From Allobaculum mucilyticum (GTDB lineage Bacteria; Bacillota_I; Bacilli_A; Erysipelotrichales; Erysipelotrichaceae), in contig NZ_CP078089.1 in the NCBI RefSeq assembly GCF_022701195.1, forward strand, positions 930,001 to 994,000: a stretch of DNA of 64,000 nt, in the 5' to 3' direction. The notes under the pieces were generated by a model. The model had not been told where the DNA came from. It saw only the letters and a program-made list of their open reading frames with translations, and did no database searches. Every line of letters starts with the position of its first letter. The stretch's first letter is position 1. Positions 33,501-41,790 of the stretch are shown piece by piece. The translations under genes and the position numbers were made by a program.

Positions 33501-35627
33501 GCTGTCGGTCAGCGTCGAGTTTGCATCATTGTAGGCTGCAAGCAGATCGTCGTTGGCAAGATCCGGCTTACTCTGTCCAAGATTCAGTTTTACGCGATCG
33601 TAAATGTTCTTGTAGTCGGCTTCGTGGTCAGCTTTGACCGTTGCATAGCCTTTTGTTGTTGCACCGTCTACATCGCGCTGTGCACGGGCCAGAACCTGTT
33701 CCGCCGTTTCACCAGTACGATAGGACGGATAGTTATCTTCGTAATCCGTAGCTGCGCTGACATAGATGACAGCTTCTGTTGCGCCGCGGATTTCCAGGCG
33801 CTCATGTTCGTCGTCGTAGGTTACTGTTCCAGCATCAACAATTACACGGGAAGAAGAAGCAAGCTTCATCTGGTTGTCTCTCATTTCACCCTGTGAAATC
33901 AGATTTCCAGTCTTGCCGTCTTCAGAGATCGTTCCTGTCGTTGTCTGTGTCTTGCCGTAATTCTGATCATCCGTTGCGGAGAATGGCAGCGAATAGTCAA
34001 AATCCAGTTTCTTCGCACCGGAGGCTGTCATTTTAATTGCGATGACATTATCCGGGTGAGAAGCGAGATACTCACGTGTGTAATGGGTATTGTCGCGGTC
34101 ATACTCAACGCCCGCAATGGAATCATCAATGTTCAGCCAGCGTCTGTAGTTTGTTGCTTCGGTATGGGTTTCAGGTTCAGTTGACGGTTTCTGCAGTCCA
34201 GAATCTTCTCCTGTTGCCGTACGCGTTACTTCGAGGCGGTCAAGAGAAAGCTTGCCGGATACACCGGTAATCGTTACCCTATGCTCTCCTTCTGTCAGAT
34301 CCTGTTTCGAGAAGAGTTCAACGATTTCAATATTTCCGCTGTCTTTCTTCGTACTGACTGTCTGTTCTTCGCCATCATCGACTTTCCAGGTAAAAGAGCC
34401 CATATTCGATGCACTGTGTCTTCCACCGTACAGTGCAACGCCTTTTCCATTAAAGGTATAGGTCACAGATGCTCCAGTACTGTTTTCGATGAACATCTCA
34501 TCTTTATTAATCCAGCCAACTCCGTTTCCGGTATCATTCGTACGGTCCCAGGTATCCCAGCCGCCTGTATAGACCACGCCGGTTGTGGATGCGTTGTTCG
34601 GATTGAGATCAATCTGTTCAACCTTCACTGAAGGAGCAGCATCTGTTGTTTTGACTTCAAAATAGTCGTAGAAAATTTTCTTTGCGGTTCCTTCCAGAGG
34701 TTCTTTATTGATGATTTTGATCTTATGTTCGCCATCTTCAAGATCTGCAGCAGAGAAGAGTGTCTGTCCGTCTCCGCCGCCGATGGCTTTCAGATCCACA
34801 TTTTCAGCGACGAGTTCATCATCAATATAGACATCCATGTAACCCATCGTGCCGTTGGAGCAGCCGATCATGCGGATACCGACACCGGTGAACGACATTT
34901 CAAGAGTTGCGCCTACGGTTTCTGTGAATTTTTCCGTTCCCTGATACCAGGAACCGCCTTTTGCCCAGTCATCCCATCCTGTATAGGTAATGGAAGCATT
35001 GCGGTCATCAATTTTTTCTGTACCGCTTGCCCAGTACTGACGCCAGTACTCATCCCATTCTTCAGAGATATAATCACGGTCCATATCAATATAGATATCG
35101 CCCAGTCTCTGATAAGAGCCGTAGCCATTCTCTGATCCGACCAGTTTATTGGCCCAGGAATCACGGTCGTCTGCGTTTGTTTTGAATTTTTCCACCGCTG
35201 TCTTATAAACCTCTGACATCGGAGTTCCATTTACAGAAGTAATGTTTCCACCGTTGTAATCAGGACGTTTGGCCGACGGACCGCCGTTCCAGACTGTTTT
35301 CTGGTTCAGTACAATTCGTTCTTTATCATATTCGCCATAAACACTGCCACCCATCAGCGAGTTTCCGATTGGAAGAACTCTCTGCTGCCAGCGGTTTGCG
35401 CCATCATAACTGCCAGCCCAGCTGCCTGCGCCTCCAGGAAGATTTCCTTGGCTTGCAGGCTCATCGAAGTACAACTCATTCTTCGGAAGTCCGGCACTTT
35501 CTGTATTCCCTGGTTCCGGTGTTTCCCGAGTTTCGGGGCCAGCTGCAAGAGCTGGAGAAACCAGTCCGGCAGACATTGCAACCGCCAGAAGCGATGCGGA
35601 GCAGCGCTTAAAAAACTGTTTGCTCAT
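30600..35627 (-). CDS. Secreted GH95 alpha-L-fucosidase, multimodular
   Basis: A 1,675-aa exported enzyme that would release alpha-1,2-linked fucose from mucin or milk-type glycans. Signal peptide 1 to about 29 (SPALAAG). The GH95 N-terminal domain starts at about residue 75 (WQQRVLPIGNSLMGGSVYG) and is split after YQRLGDIYI by two beta-sandwich modules (about 200-330 and 335-475), resuming at NYRRWLNID. The catalytic (alpha/alpha)6 barrel has N769/N771 (YHMNVNLQMNYW), probable acid E909 (SAEHGP) and D1073 (FQIDGNFG), by analogy with Bifidobacterium AfcA. Then an Ig-like region, a LamG/concanavalin-like domain (about 1310-1520) and FIVAR-like helices ending LRRTPSKEML. No sortase or SLH anchor. 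AAAGGAAA precedes the ATG. Confidence 0.93.
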   Translation of the reverse strand: MSKQFFKRCSASLLAVAMSAGLVSPALAAGPETRETPEPGNTESAGLPKNELYFDEPASQGNLPGGAGSWAGSYDGANRWQQRVLPIGNSLMGGSVYGEYDKERIVLNQKTVWNGGPSAKRPDYNGGNITSVNGTPMSEVYKTAVEKFKTNADDRDSWANKLVGSENGYGSYQRLGDIYIDMDRDYISEEWDEYWRQYWASGTEKIDDRNASITYTGWDDWAKGGSWYQGTEKFTETVGATLEMSFTGVGIRMIGCSNGTMGYMDVYIDDELVAENVDLKAIGGGDGQTLFSAADLEDGEHKIKIINKEPLEGTAKKIFYDYFEVKTTDAAPSVKVEQIDLNPNNASTTGVVYTGGWDTWDRTNDTGNGVGWINKDEMFIENSTGASVTYTFNGKGVALYGGRHSASNMGSFTWKVDDGEEQTVSTKKDSGNIEIVELFSKQDLTEGEHRVTITGVSGKLSLDRLEVTRTATGEDSGLQKPSTEPETHTEATNYRRWLNIDDSIAGVEYDRDNTHYTREYLASHPDNVIAIKMTASGAKKLDFDYSLPFSATDDQNYGKTQTTTGTISEDGKTGNLISQGEMRDNQMKLASSSRVIVDAGTVTYDDEHERLEIRGATEAVIYVSAATDYEDNYPSYRTGETAEQVLARAQRDVDGATTKGYATVKADHEADYKNIYDRVKLNLGQSKPDLANDDLLAAYNDANSTLTDSEKRYFEQLLFQYGRYLQISSSRENAEGRNDQDLPANLQGVWSIYDGSVGNVPWGADYHMNVNLQMNYWPTYSTNMAECAIPMIEYEDGLREPGRVTASTYFGIDNSDGKQNGYTAHTQNTPFGWTCPGWLFSWGWSPAAVPWMLQNVYEYYEYGQDVDYLKDTIFPMMDEQAKLYEQILTEVTYDNGKTRLATPPSYSAEHGPYTAGNVYENTLYWQLFNDCCEAAEVINAKYPDTVSADRIAKWQDIMEKLDPIEVGSSGQIKEWYNETTLGSIGDRGHRHMSHLLGLFPGDLINSDNPTYLEAAKVSLTDRGDVATGWGMGQRINAWARVKDGNHAMTLIKSLFKNGMYVNLWDSHAPFQIDGNFGYTSGVAEMLMQSNASTIELLPAMPDEWADGSVDGIVARGNFELDMDWEDGELTDLEVLSKSGNVCKLNNPAFSADTVSVVDSEGNDITVTAVEGKDHAIQFDTEANETYTVSVKEVEATSVTMTSSADTITAGTPVTFTLEAAPAGAAVNSAEWSAVNADNAAIDGVTITPAANGASASVSVDAAVANGTVITVKASNVNGKAALSASKAITVVSSDAKRVVELGKHKFETVLPSTAQLETQDNEQVMTGSMDLNDPDRKVTNALTSGNSFTVSARLYVPDTVFSKESGVSSDGKYNSIVSIGDDAFAMRFYTYKDNDMTFFQGYIKTDSGWKTAGSPESCAMSSDFFNAWHEVTTVYDAENDTIATVIDGTEINKVPAAGTPNSSDKTIEIGHMSDKPDRKNDLKFSNIKIIGKALTEDEISKVADGTNILEEDDVLLWLDFAGPADEARTALSADLEAIEDEALVETDYTLASWAAFAAAKEHAASLNSVYATSRNALTAKADLAEAKAALVRKGEINTSLLEAAADKGDNLSLDQFKMTAAEKTAFNELIDEAKAMITSPTTQEEVNAKAKAVNNALLALRRTPSKEMLDAIDLQ

Positions 35628-35685
35628 AGAATTTCCTTTCTCTTTGTGTTCAGGAATTGCTTGACTGTTTCTGTTTCTGAAAAAC

Positions 35686-35721
35686 TTGCCCGAATTTGAA
35701 ACAGAATGGTCCCAATTTGAA
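35686..35721 (-). promoter_or_regulatory. Candidate operator upstream of the GH95 gene
   Basis: TTGCCCGAATTTGA (35686-35699) matches 12 of 14 bases of a site upstream of the GH84 gene (40302-40315). AATTTGAA is repeated 21 bases apart (35693-35700 and 35714-35721), two helical turns. The block lies about 60-95 bases upstream of the start codon. A regulator is not identified. The rest of 35628-36102 shows no gene. Confidence 0.4.
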
Positions 35722-35957
35722 TTGTAGAGAAAAACTGAACAGATTGTATGCTCTTTCAGTTACAGTTTTTGCACTCTTCAATGCGAAAATTCTTCATTTT
35801 TGGTTTCCCGTTTGCCTGTTCAGCCAGAAAAAAGACGTATTTCTTTGCGAATAACAGATTCTGGGCTACAGGACTATTTCTGTAAAGAATGCTGATCCGC
35901 TTTACATGAAGACTGAAGCACAGAATTACCAGAAGAGATAAACGTTCTTTGCCAGAC

Positions 35958-36004
35958 AGAAAAGAAGGAAAATCCCTGCTTGTCTGAGCCTGGACTTCCC
36001 TTCT
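35958..36004 (-). terminator. Terminator of the 129-aa gene
   Basis: On the minus strand AGAAGGGAAGTCC pairs imperfectly with GGATTTTCCTTCT and is followed by UUUCU, about 100 bases past the stop at 36103. Confidence 0.6.
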
Positions 36005-36102
36005 CGAAATGGTCTGTACTGCGGATGCTGTTTTCTCTCTTATTCCTTCCTTATTCCGGCCCTTATACCGGCTTCCCGCCTTATTTCTGCGATCGGACAG
36101 GA

Positions 36103-36492
36103 TCAGCTGCTCTTTCTGGATCTCTTCTGTAAAGACTGTTCTGCCTGATCGATCTCTTCTTCTGTCAGGGCGGCATCTTTAAGCAGCCAGCTAATCCCTG
36201 CCAGCAGACTGCGAAGATGCTCATTCTCCGCTTTCAGTGTGGCGATTTCCTGATCGCGTTCTTTCAGCATTGCTGCCGGATCAGCTGCGGCTTCCGGCTT
36301 TGTACTGGAAACTTTGTCTCTGGCAGGGCGGCCGCGTCTGCCGGTGGATGGAATGATATTGCCGTCTTCATCGACACGTCCAAGATATTTCCTGTGGTTG
36401 CGTGCCTGCCTGAGTTCAGGGACCCAGACCGATGTGCACTCGTAAGCATATGTGATCCCGGATTTTTTATCTTTTCTGTAAGTGATCGACAT
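36103..36492 (-). CDS. Small transposase-N-terminus-like protein with coiled coil
   Basis: A 129-aa protein. Its first half (MSITYRKDKKSGITYAYEC, VPELRQARNHRKYLGRVDEDG) resembles the start of IS1634/IS4-group transposases, where a similar RxKRxYLGRVDxxTG stretch precedes the catalytic domain. The second half is a coiled coil (KERDQEIATLKAENEHLRSLL) with a basic tail. No DDE residues follow. The ATG at 36490-36492 has AGGAAGAGG in good position, so it is probably expressed. It could be a relic of a lost element or a stand-alone DNA-binding protein; I cannot decide. Confidence 0.6.
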   Translation of the reverse strand: MSITYRKDKKSGITYAYECTSVWVPELRQARNHRKYLGRVDEDGNIIPSTGRRGRPARDKVSSTKPEAAADPAAMLKERDQEIATLKAENEHLRSLLAGISWLLKDAALTEEEIDQAEQSLQKRSRKSS

Positions 36493-36554
36493 CCAACCGC
36501 CTCTTCCTGTCATCATCTCTGACTGTTTCGAATAACAACACTCTATACCAGTAA

Positions 36555-36593
36555 GGGACCGGCTTGTCTGCTAAGAAGCAGACAGCCGGTCCC
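36555..36593. repeat. Strong hairpin without U-tract downstream of the GH84 gene
   Basis: GGGACCGGCTTGTCTGCT pairs with AGCAGACAGCCGGTCCC with a one-base bulge and a four-base loop. It lies between the GH84 stop and the 129-aa gene start. No U run follows on either strand. It could protect the GH84 mRNA 3' end or act as a Rho-independent stop with a poor tail. Confidence 0.75.
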
Positions 36594-36606
36594 TCTGGTT
36601 TATTTC

Positions 36607-36646
36607 ATCTGTTCAAAGCAGGAATTATCTGTTCAAAGCAGGAATT
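36607..36646. repeat. Exact 20-bp tandem duplication
   Basis: ATCTGTTCAAAGCAGGAATT occurs twice back to back in the gap between the GH84 stop and the hairpin at 36555. It looks like a recent replication-slippage event. Confidence 0.9.
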
Positions 36647-36732
36647 ATCAGGCAATCAGAGCTGTTTCTCTGTTTCTCTTTTTGTCTGTTCTTTGTCGCT
36701 GGTGAGCTTTTCCTGCTTATTTGTTTTTCTGA

Positions 36733-39700
36733 TTACTCAGGCAGAGCAACAGTTTCCGGGTCCAGACGCAGACCGAGGAGCGCAGCATTGAGCATATTTG
36801 CGGCCTCATCGATTTCTTCCTGAGATTCATGGCTTTCCAGAGCTGCTTCTCCATCACGAATAGCATTCACTAAATCTGCCCAGCCAGTTCTGAAGTTGGT
36901 AATATCCAGAGAATCCGCTTTTGTCAGAGCTGCTTCCAGCAGAGTGGTGTAAAAGAGATCCGGTACAACTGGAGGCATGATCGTATCTTTGATCAGCTCA
37001 TCAGTCTGACGGACGATGACTTCCTGAATAGCAGCAGCTTCGCCGGCATTGAAATCAAGACGGACAGCTTTGATCCGGTTGTTGATATCAAATGCTTTGT
37101 TTTCTGCATCAAGTGTTCCGCCCTCGAGCCATTCGCCATCATAGGTCTGAACAGAAACTTTTGCGTTGGAAACGCTGCCCTGCAGAACCTGCAGAGTTTT
37201 TACACTGGTAATCGAGGAAAGATTATAGATGACATAATCTCCTTCTGCCGGAGTCTCAAGCGTAAATGCAGTATTGAGGTTCATATCACAAAGCGAACCG
37301 ATATTGCCTTGTGTATTTGTCGAGCCGATGTTTACAGTCGAGTCGCCAGTGCCGCCCTTCTGCTGAACATCAATTTCATAAACCTGGATCCAGTTCGATT
37401 CATGAGCTGTAGCAGCTACGAAACGGACATAGCGGGCTGTTTTGCCGCCGGCATCAAAGCTGGCTTTAGCCTGGGTATTTCCGCCGTTAGTTACAGATTC
37501 ATAATTTGCGACCGGAAGATCTTCACCGACAGTTTCCCAGACTGCACCGTCTTCAGAGATCTGCAGACGGGTTACAGAGAAGCCGTCAATTCCGTTTGCT
37601 GCACCTTTGGGGTTGCCGCCAAACAGGATCGAAGCTGTTCCTACAGGAACAACGGTTCCTAAATCAACCTGGAAATAGTCACCGTCTGTTGCAGGAGCGT
37701 CAGACCAGTACTTCGTGGATGTGTTTCCGTCAACCGCATTGGATGGTCTGTAGTTTTCATAATACGAACCGTTGCAGACGTTTGTGGATGCAGTCATCGA
37801 TTCGATTGGCTTGAACATGCCTTCTGCACTGATGACAAAGTCTTCAAGGACGAGCGGTGTTGTTGATTCATTGACGATTCGAACATAAGTAACGTCCATG
37901 TTATCCATATCATCTGTTACTGTTGTCCAGTCTGCACCGTTTGGCGAATATTCCAGACGGGTGTTTTCCGGTAGCTCAGCAGTGAAGTTCGTGATCTTGG
38001 ACAGTTTGCCAAGAGAGAAACCGGCATAGCCGCCATATTTGAGAGTGGCACTGAAGGTTGCCGATGGAGCTGCGGCATCTTCAGAGATGGTTCCGGTAAT
38101 TTCAGAATCTGAGGAAATCAGATATGGATCAACATTCGTACCAAGAGCGGCTTTGAACGCAGCTGTCATCTTGGTGTTCACAGAACGCAGGTACGGTTTG
38201 ATGTGTTTTACGCAGATCTCAGCCGTGGTCTTGGTCATGTTGCCGTTGCGGTCCATGGAGTTGACCTGGAGCGCGTCGACTTCTGTAAGCAGGCTGGCAA
38301 CCTCTGTCTGTTTTTCTGTCATTGCTGCAGTGTTCAGATCGAGAGCAGCCAGGAATCCATCCATGGCAGCCTGACCGGCTTTACCTAGTTTTTCGTAGCC
38401 TTCCAGATGGACAGAAATATCTGCAAGAAGCAGTTCATCATCCATAGCTTTCAGCTCGACTGCATCTTCTTCCATCTGTTTAAATTCTGCTTTCAGATCA
38501 AGGACAGCCTCACGGATTCCTTTACCGGAAGCAATCGCATCATCAAGAGCAGTTAACTTTGGCTGGAGTGCTTTTGACTCTCCGACTTTTACATCTTCAA
38601 ATGTGTGTCCGCTGGTGTTGTCTGCAAAGCGTGCAAATGCTTCTGCATGCGCTTCGCCGGCAACTTCTTTTATTGCGCGCAGCCAGGATGAATGCGACTC
38701 AAAATCCGCCGTATTCCAGGAATAGTCAGCGCCCTGGTTCAGGGCAACTTTGGAAGCCTGTGCCTGGTTCATCGGGTTCATATAGAATCCGGCAAGTCCG
38801 GTGACTTCCGGATCTACCAGAGAAGAATCAAGTTCGCCCATGAGCAGACGGCCATAGCCCATATCATTAACTGGATAGTTGAACCAGAAAGCTAATGGCT
38901 TGTCATAGCCAACATTATTTTTCGGTCCGTTGAACGAATTTTTGCCGCAGACACCGCCTGTATTCAGACCGGTCCACATCAGAGTAACATCCTCATCCAG
39001 CGTATCCAGGAACGGTTTCAGATAGGTCTGCCAGCTCGATCCCCAGCCATCCGTATAGCGTTTGGCTACCGTCAGCATGTTTTTAACATCCGGATGATTT
39101 GCTTTCATGTAGGCATTGACGCGGTTGATGAGAGTTGCCTGTTCAGTACCTTCATTGTTGCCGCCAAGGTCATCGTAGGAAATACCGAACTGTCTGACGC
39201 CAAGAGAATACAGCTGCTCAAGTTTTGTGATCAGAGCATTGTAGTCGTCATCGTTGGAGTAGTTAAATCCGTTGCCAGGGTGAACGCACCAGATGAACTG
39301 CAGATTATTCTTGTTGGCCTCTTCAACGAGTTCATGCATGTGGTTAGCTTCAGTTTCCGGATACAGATCTCTCCATTTATCCTTGTGATAAGGGTCATCT
39401 TTTGGTGCATAGATATAGGTGTTCATCTTGAACTTCGCAGTATCTTTGATGATCTGCTTACGGTTTTCGAATGTCCATGGAATACCATAGAAGCCTTCGA
39501 TTGCCCCGCGAAGCAGGATATCCGGATAGTCGGAAATCGTAACTTCCGCAAAGCGTCCGTCTTCGGTCTTCTGTTCAAGCAGCTGGCCGAGCGTCAGAAC
39601 GCCGTTATAAACACCGTCTTCGTCATGACCTGTGATCACGATCAGACCTTTCGTGTTTACATCGTTATCAGAAACAAGAGCATAGCCCTGTTCTTTCGTG

Positions 39701-40086
39701 GTGCCCTCAAGCTCACTTTCGCAGGCCTCACAATGATCTGGATCATCACTCAGAAGAATGGTGGCATGATCTGCAGAGTATTTATCGACAACCTGATACG
39801 TAATGCCAAGGTCACCGAGAATTGTTTTCAGACGGTTCAGCGTTACTTCATCCTGTGTTCCGTGAACGAGGATATCGACTGTACCTTCCAGCTTCATGCC
39901 TTCTGTACCGTCATATTCAAGAGACTGCGGTTTTGGATAGACCGAAACCTCGGCAGGCGCTGCAGCCTGATCCGGTTCTTCAGCATTTACCAGTACAGAA
40001 GCCGGTCCGCCAATCGCAGTTGCAGCCATGCTCAGTGCAGCAATCGCACTGTACAGTCTCGCTCTGCGTTTTTTACTGTTTTTCAT
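36733..40086 (-). CDS. Secreted GH84 beta-N-acetylglucosaminidase
   Basis: A 1,117-aa exported enzyme that cleaves terminal beta-GlcNAc, as NagJ/NagH-type clostridial enzymes do on mucin and glycoproteins. Signal peptide 1 to about 36 (VLVNAEE). The GH20/84 N-terminal domain (about 45-185) leads into the GH84 barrel with RGAIEGFYGIPWTFENR (193-209), APKDDPYHKDKWR and the catalytic Asp pair D305/D306 (FGISYDDL). Then a helical domain, a beta module, an F5/8-type C (CBM32) domain (PSNAVDGNTSTKYWSD), a second discoidin-like module, and a C-terminal FIVAR-like helical module ending LRLDPETVALPE. No covalent anchor. AGGAG precedes the ATG. Substrate-assisted catalysis is known for the family. Confidence 0.94.
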   Translation of the reverse strand: MKNSKKRRARLYSAIAALSMAATAIGGPASVLVNAEEPDQAAAPAEVSVYPKPQSLEYDGTEGMKLEGTVDILVHGTQDEVTLNRLKTILGDLGITYQVVDKYSADHATILLSDDPDHCEACESELEGTTKEQGYALVSDNDVNTKGLIVITGHDEDGVYNGVLTLGQLLEQKTEDGRFAEVTISDYPDILLRGAIEGFYGIPWTFENRKQIIKDTAKFKMNTYIYAPKDDPYHKDKWRDLYPETEANHMHELVEEANKNNLQFIWCVHPGNGFNYSNDDDYNALITKLEQLYSLGVRQFGISYDDLGGNNEGTEQATLINRVNAYMKANHPDVKNMLTVAKRYTDGWGSSWQTYLKPFLDTLDEDVTLMWTGLNTGGVCGKNSFNGPKNNVGYDKPLAFWFNYPVNDMGYGRLLMGELDSSLVDPEVTGLAGFYMNPMNQAQASKVALNQGADYSWNTADFESHSSWLRAIKEVAGEAHAEAFARFADNTSGHTFEDVKVGESKALQPKLTALDDAIASGKGIREAVLDLKAEFKQMEEDAVELKAMDDELLLADISVHLEGYEKLGKAGQAAMDGFLAALDLNTAAMTEKQTEVASLLTEVDALQVNSMDRNGNMTKTTAEICVKHIKPYLRSVNTKMTAAFKAALGTNVDPYLISSDSEITGTISEDAAAPSATFSATLKYGGYAGFSLGKLSKITNFTAELPENTRLEYSPNGADWTTVTDDMDNMDVTYVRIVNESTTPLVLEDFVISAEGMFKPIESMTASTNVCNGSYYENYRPSNAVDGNTSTKYWSDAPATDGDYFQVDLGTVVPVGTASILFGGNPKGAANGIDGFSVTRLQISEDGAVWETVGEDLPVANYESVTNGGNTQAKASFDAGGKTARYVRFVAATAHESNWIQVYEIDVQQKGGTGDSTVNIGSTNTQGNIGSLCDMNLNTAFTLETPAEGDYVIYNLSSITSVKTLQVLQGSVSNAKVSVQTYDGEWLEGGTLDAENKAFDINNRIKAVRLDFNAGEAAAIQEVIVRQTDELIKDTIMPPVVPDLFYTTLLEAALTKADSLDITNFRTGWADLVNAIRDGEAALESHESQEEIDEAANMLNAALLGLRLDPETVALPE

Positions 40087-40830
40087 TTTTCTCCTTCCCA
40101 GTCAGTCTTCCCCCTGTTTTCCCGTATCCATAGGAAGATTACGGGAATAAATCGCCTCATCTGGCTGGAAAACTGTTCTGCCGATTACAGAAAGCCAAAG
40201 CAGGATGGCTGGCTTATTTGTTTTTCTTCAGTCTGTTCGCCCGAATGACCAAAAAAAAAAACGATAAAACGCCGATGAACATCTGGAGATCAGCCTGAAT
40301 TTTGCCCGATTCTGACTTCGCTCACTGTTCCTGTGCTTACCTTTTTCTTTTTCCCTGCAATCGATAATATGGGTGCTGCGCCATTTTCTTTTCAGCCCTG
40401 ATCTTCTGCTGAGTGCCCGTTTGATTTGTTTAAAGCAGAGGCAATCAGAGAGAAAAGCGGAAGCGCATTCATCCCAGTCTTAAGTTCAGTTTAGTCCTTT
40501 ATTTCGATCTTTCAATATGGTTTTTAAGATTTTCAGTATGTACGTAGACTCCATCAGTTCTTTTTTGAACTTTCTGACACTTCCCTCTTTTTCTATTTCA
40601 TTTCAGGAAACTGGAAGAATCAGACACTCGCCTTTTCCGGACAATTCACCACAGATCGTAAAAGTTTACAACAATCAGATTTCAGCATTTGGATTCTGTG
40701 GGATAATCAGTAATACTATTTCCTGATTCAGTTTGCGGTATAAATTCACAGCCCAGACCGTCAGAAGAAAGATGAACAGTAGGTAATTCCGTTCATCGAA
40801 ATGCCAGTCAGAAAGAAGGAACAGATCATT
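40087..40830. other. Divergent intergenic region between the GH84 gene and the lipoprotein gene
   Basis: No gene is supported in these 744 bases. On the GH84 side it contains TCGCCCGAATGAC (40237-40249), an A11 run (40251-40261) and TTGCCCGATTCTGA (40302-40315), the last shared with the GH95 upstream region. These are candidate operator sites. Promoters for both divergent genes must lie here. Confidence 0.5.
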
Positions 40831-41550
40831 ATGGTCAGTCTGTCAAAAAAACATCTTGGCCTGCTTTGCAGCACCATTCTCGTATTCAGCCCCGGCTGCA
40901 GCTCGCCAGCCAGAATCCCCCATGAACTTCTCTCATCCGCAATTCGCTCTGAAGAATCATCCAAACCAGACCGTCCGCTGCAGATCGAAGAATCTACCGA
41001 ATACGAAGAGCCATCAGAAGATTCGACGACAACAGAAGAATATGAACCCGAAGCTCAGGCAATCGAAGAAGATCCTGCTGAATCCGCCACGGCCATCTAC
41101 AGTCAGCTCGTCGGACACTATATTCATACCAGCGGCGCCGGAGCATGGAATGCTTCGTTTGATCTGAATCCAGATGGATCCTTTACCGGGGAATTCTCGG
41201 ATCACGATGTCGATCAGATGTACTATTCTTCCTATTCCGGAAAATTCTCCGCACCAGTCCAGGTTGACTCCAATACGTATCGAGTCACTCTCGACGAATT
41301 CAATATCGACGGAACAATCGGTGAGCAGTATACGAAAGACTCAATGCTGTGCACGACAACAACCCCGCCAGGACTTGAAAAAGGAGCCAGCTATACGCTC
41401 TACATGGCTGGAACTCCTGTAACAGCACTGCCCTCGGACTTTGAAGCACTGACTTACCCGCTTGTAAATATCCGTACAAACAGCACTCTTCCAGATCCCG
41501 TCTTCGTCAGTGAAGAACTCCAGCGTTCGTTTGTTCAGTATGATTACTGA
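40831..41550 (+). CDS. Putative lipoprotein of unknown function
   Basis: A 239-aa exported protein. A short basic N-terminus and hydrophobic stretch end in VFSPGC, a non-canonical lipobox with C23 as the likely lipidated residue. A long Glu/Ser/Thr-rich linker (about 45-90) follows, then a beta-rich globular domain (LVGHYIHTSGAGAWNASFDL, then DGSFTGEFSDHD). I do not recognise the domain. Its LxGxY...DGSxT pattern resembles the C-terminal part of the adjacent leucine-rich protein (LLAGTYKS...DGSYTLES). The ATG at 40831 has AAGGAA upstream and starts the signal peptide; the longer frame does not add one. Confidence 0.7.
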   Translation: MVSLSKKHLGLLCSTILVFSPGCSSPARIPHELLSSAIRSEESSKPDRPLQIEESTEYEEPSEDSTTTEEYEPEAQAIEEDPAESATAIYSQLVGHYIHTSGAGAWNASFDLNPDGSFTGEFSDHDVDQMYYSSYSGKFSAPVQVDSNTYRVTLDEFNIDGTIGEQYTKDSMLCTTTTPPGLEKGASYTLYMAGTPVTALPSDFEALTYPLVNIRTNSTLPDPVFVSEELQRSFVQYDY

Positions 41551-41622
41551 TCCATTTCCCGATCTCCTGCCAAATCGCATCAGCTTGAACCACCATATCT
41601 AAACCAGCAAAAAGAACCGCAC

Positions 41623-41664
41623 CATCTTACCTGTACTTGTCAGATAAGATGATGCAGCCTTTTT
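41623..41664 (+). terminator. Terminator of the lipoprotein gene
   Basis: CATCTTA pairs with TAAGATG, followed a few bases later by UUUUU. The complementary strand also ends in a short U run after the stem, so it may serve the convergent gene too. Confidence 0.7.
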
Positions 41665-41790
41665 AAGTGGTCTGAACTTTTATCGGTGATTACCTGGAAG
41701 AGGTCATAGAACCAGACCTGATCGATTTGTCAGAACCAGAAGATCTCAAAGTTCAGAGTATTCTTATGGATGATTCTGAAAACTGTCTGC

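Noticed and set aside
40251-40261. A11 run as a phase-variation tract upstream of the GH84 gene
   Set aside because: Runs of A are common in AT-rich intergenic DNA, and it is about 165 bases from the start with no promoter in register.
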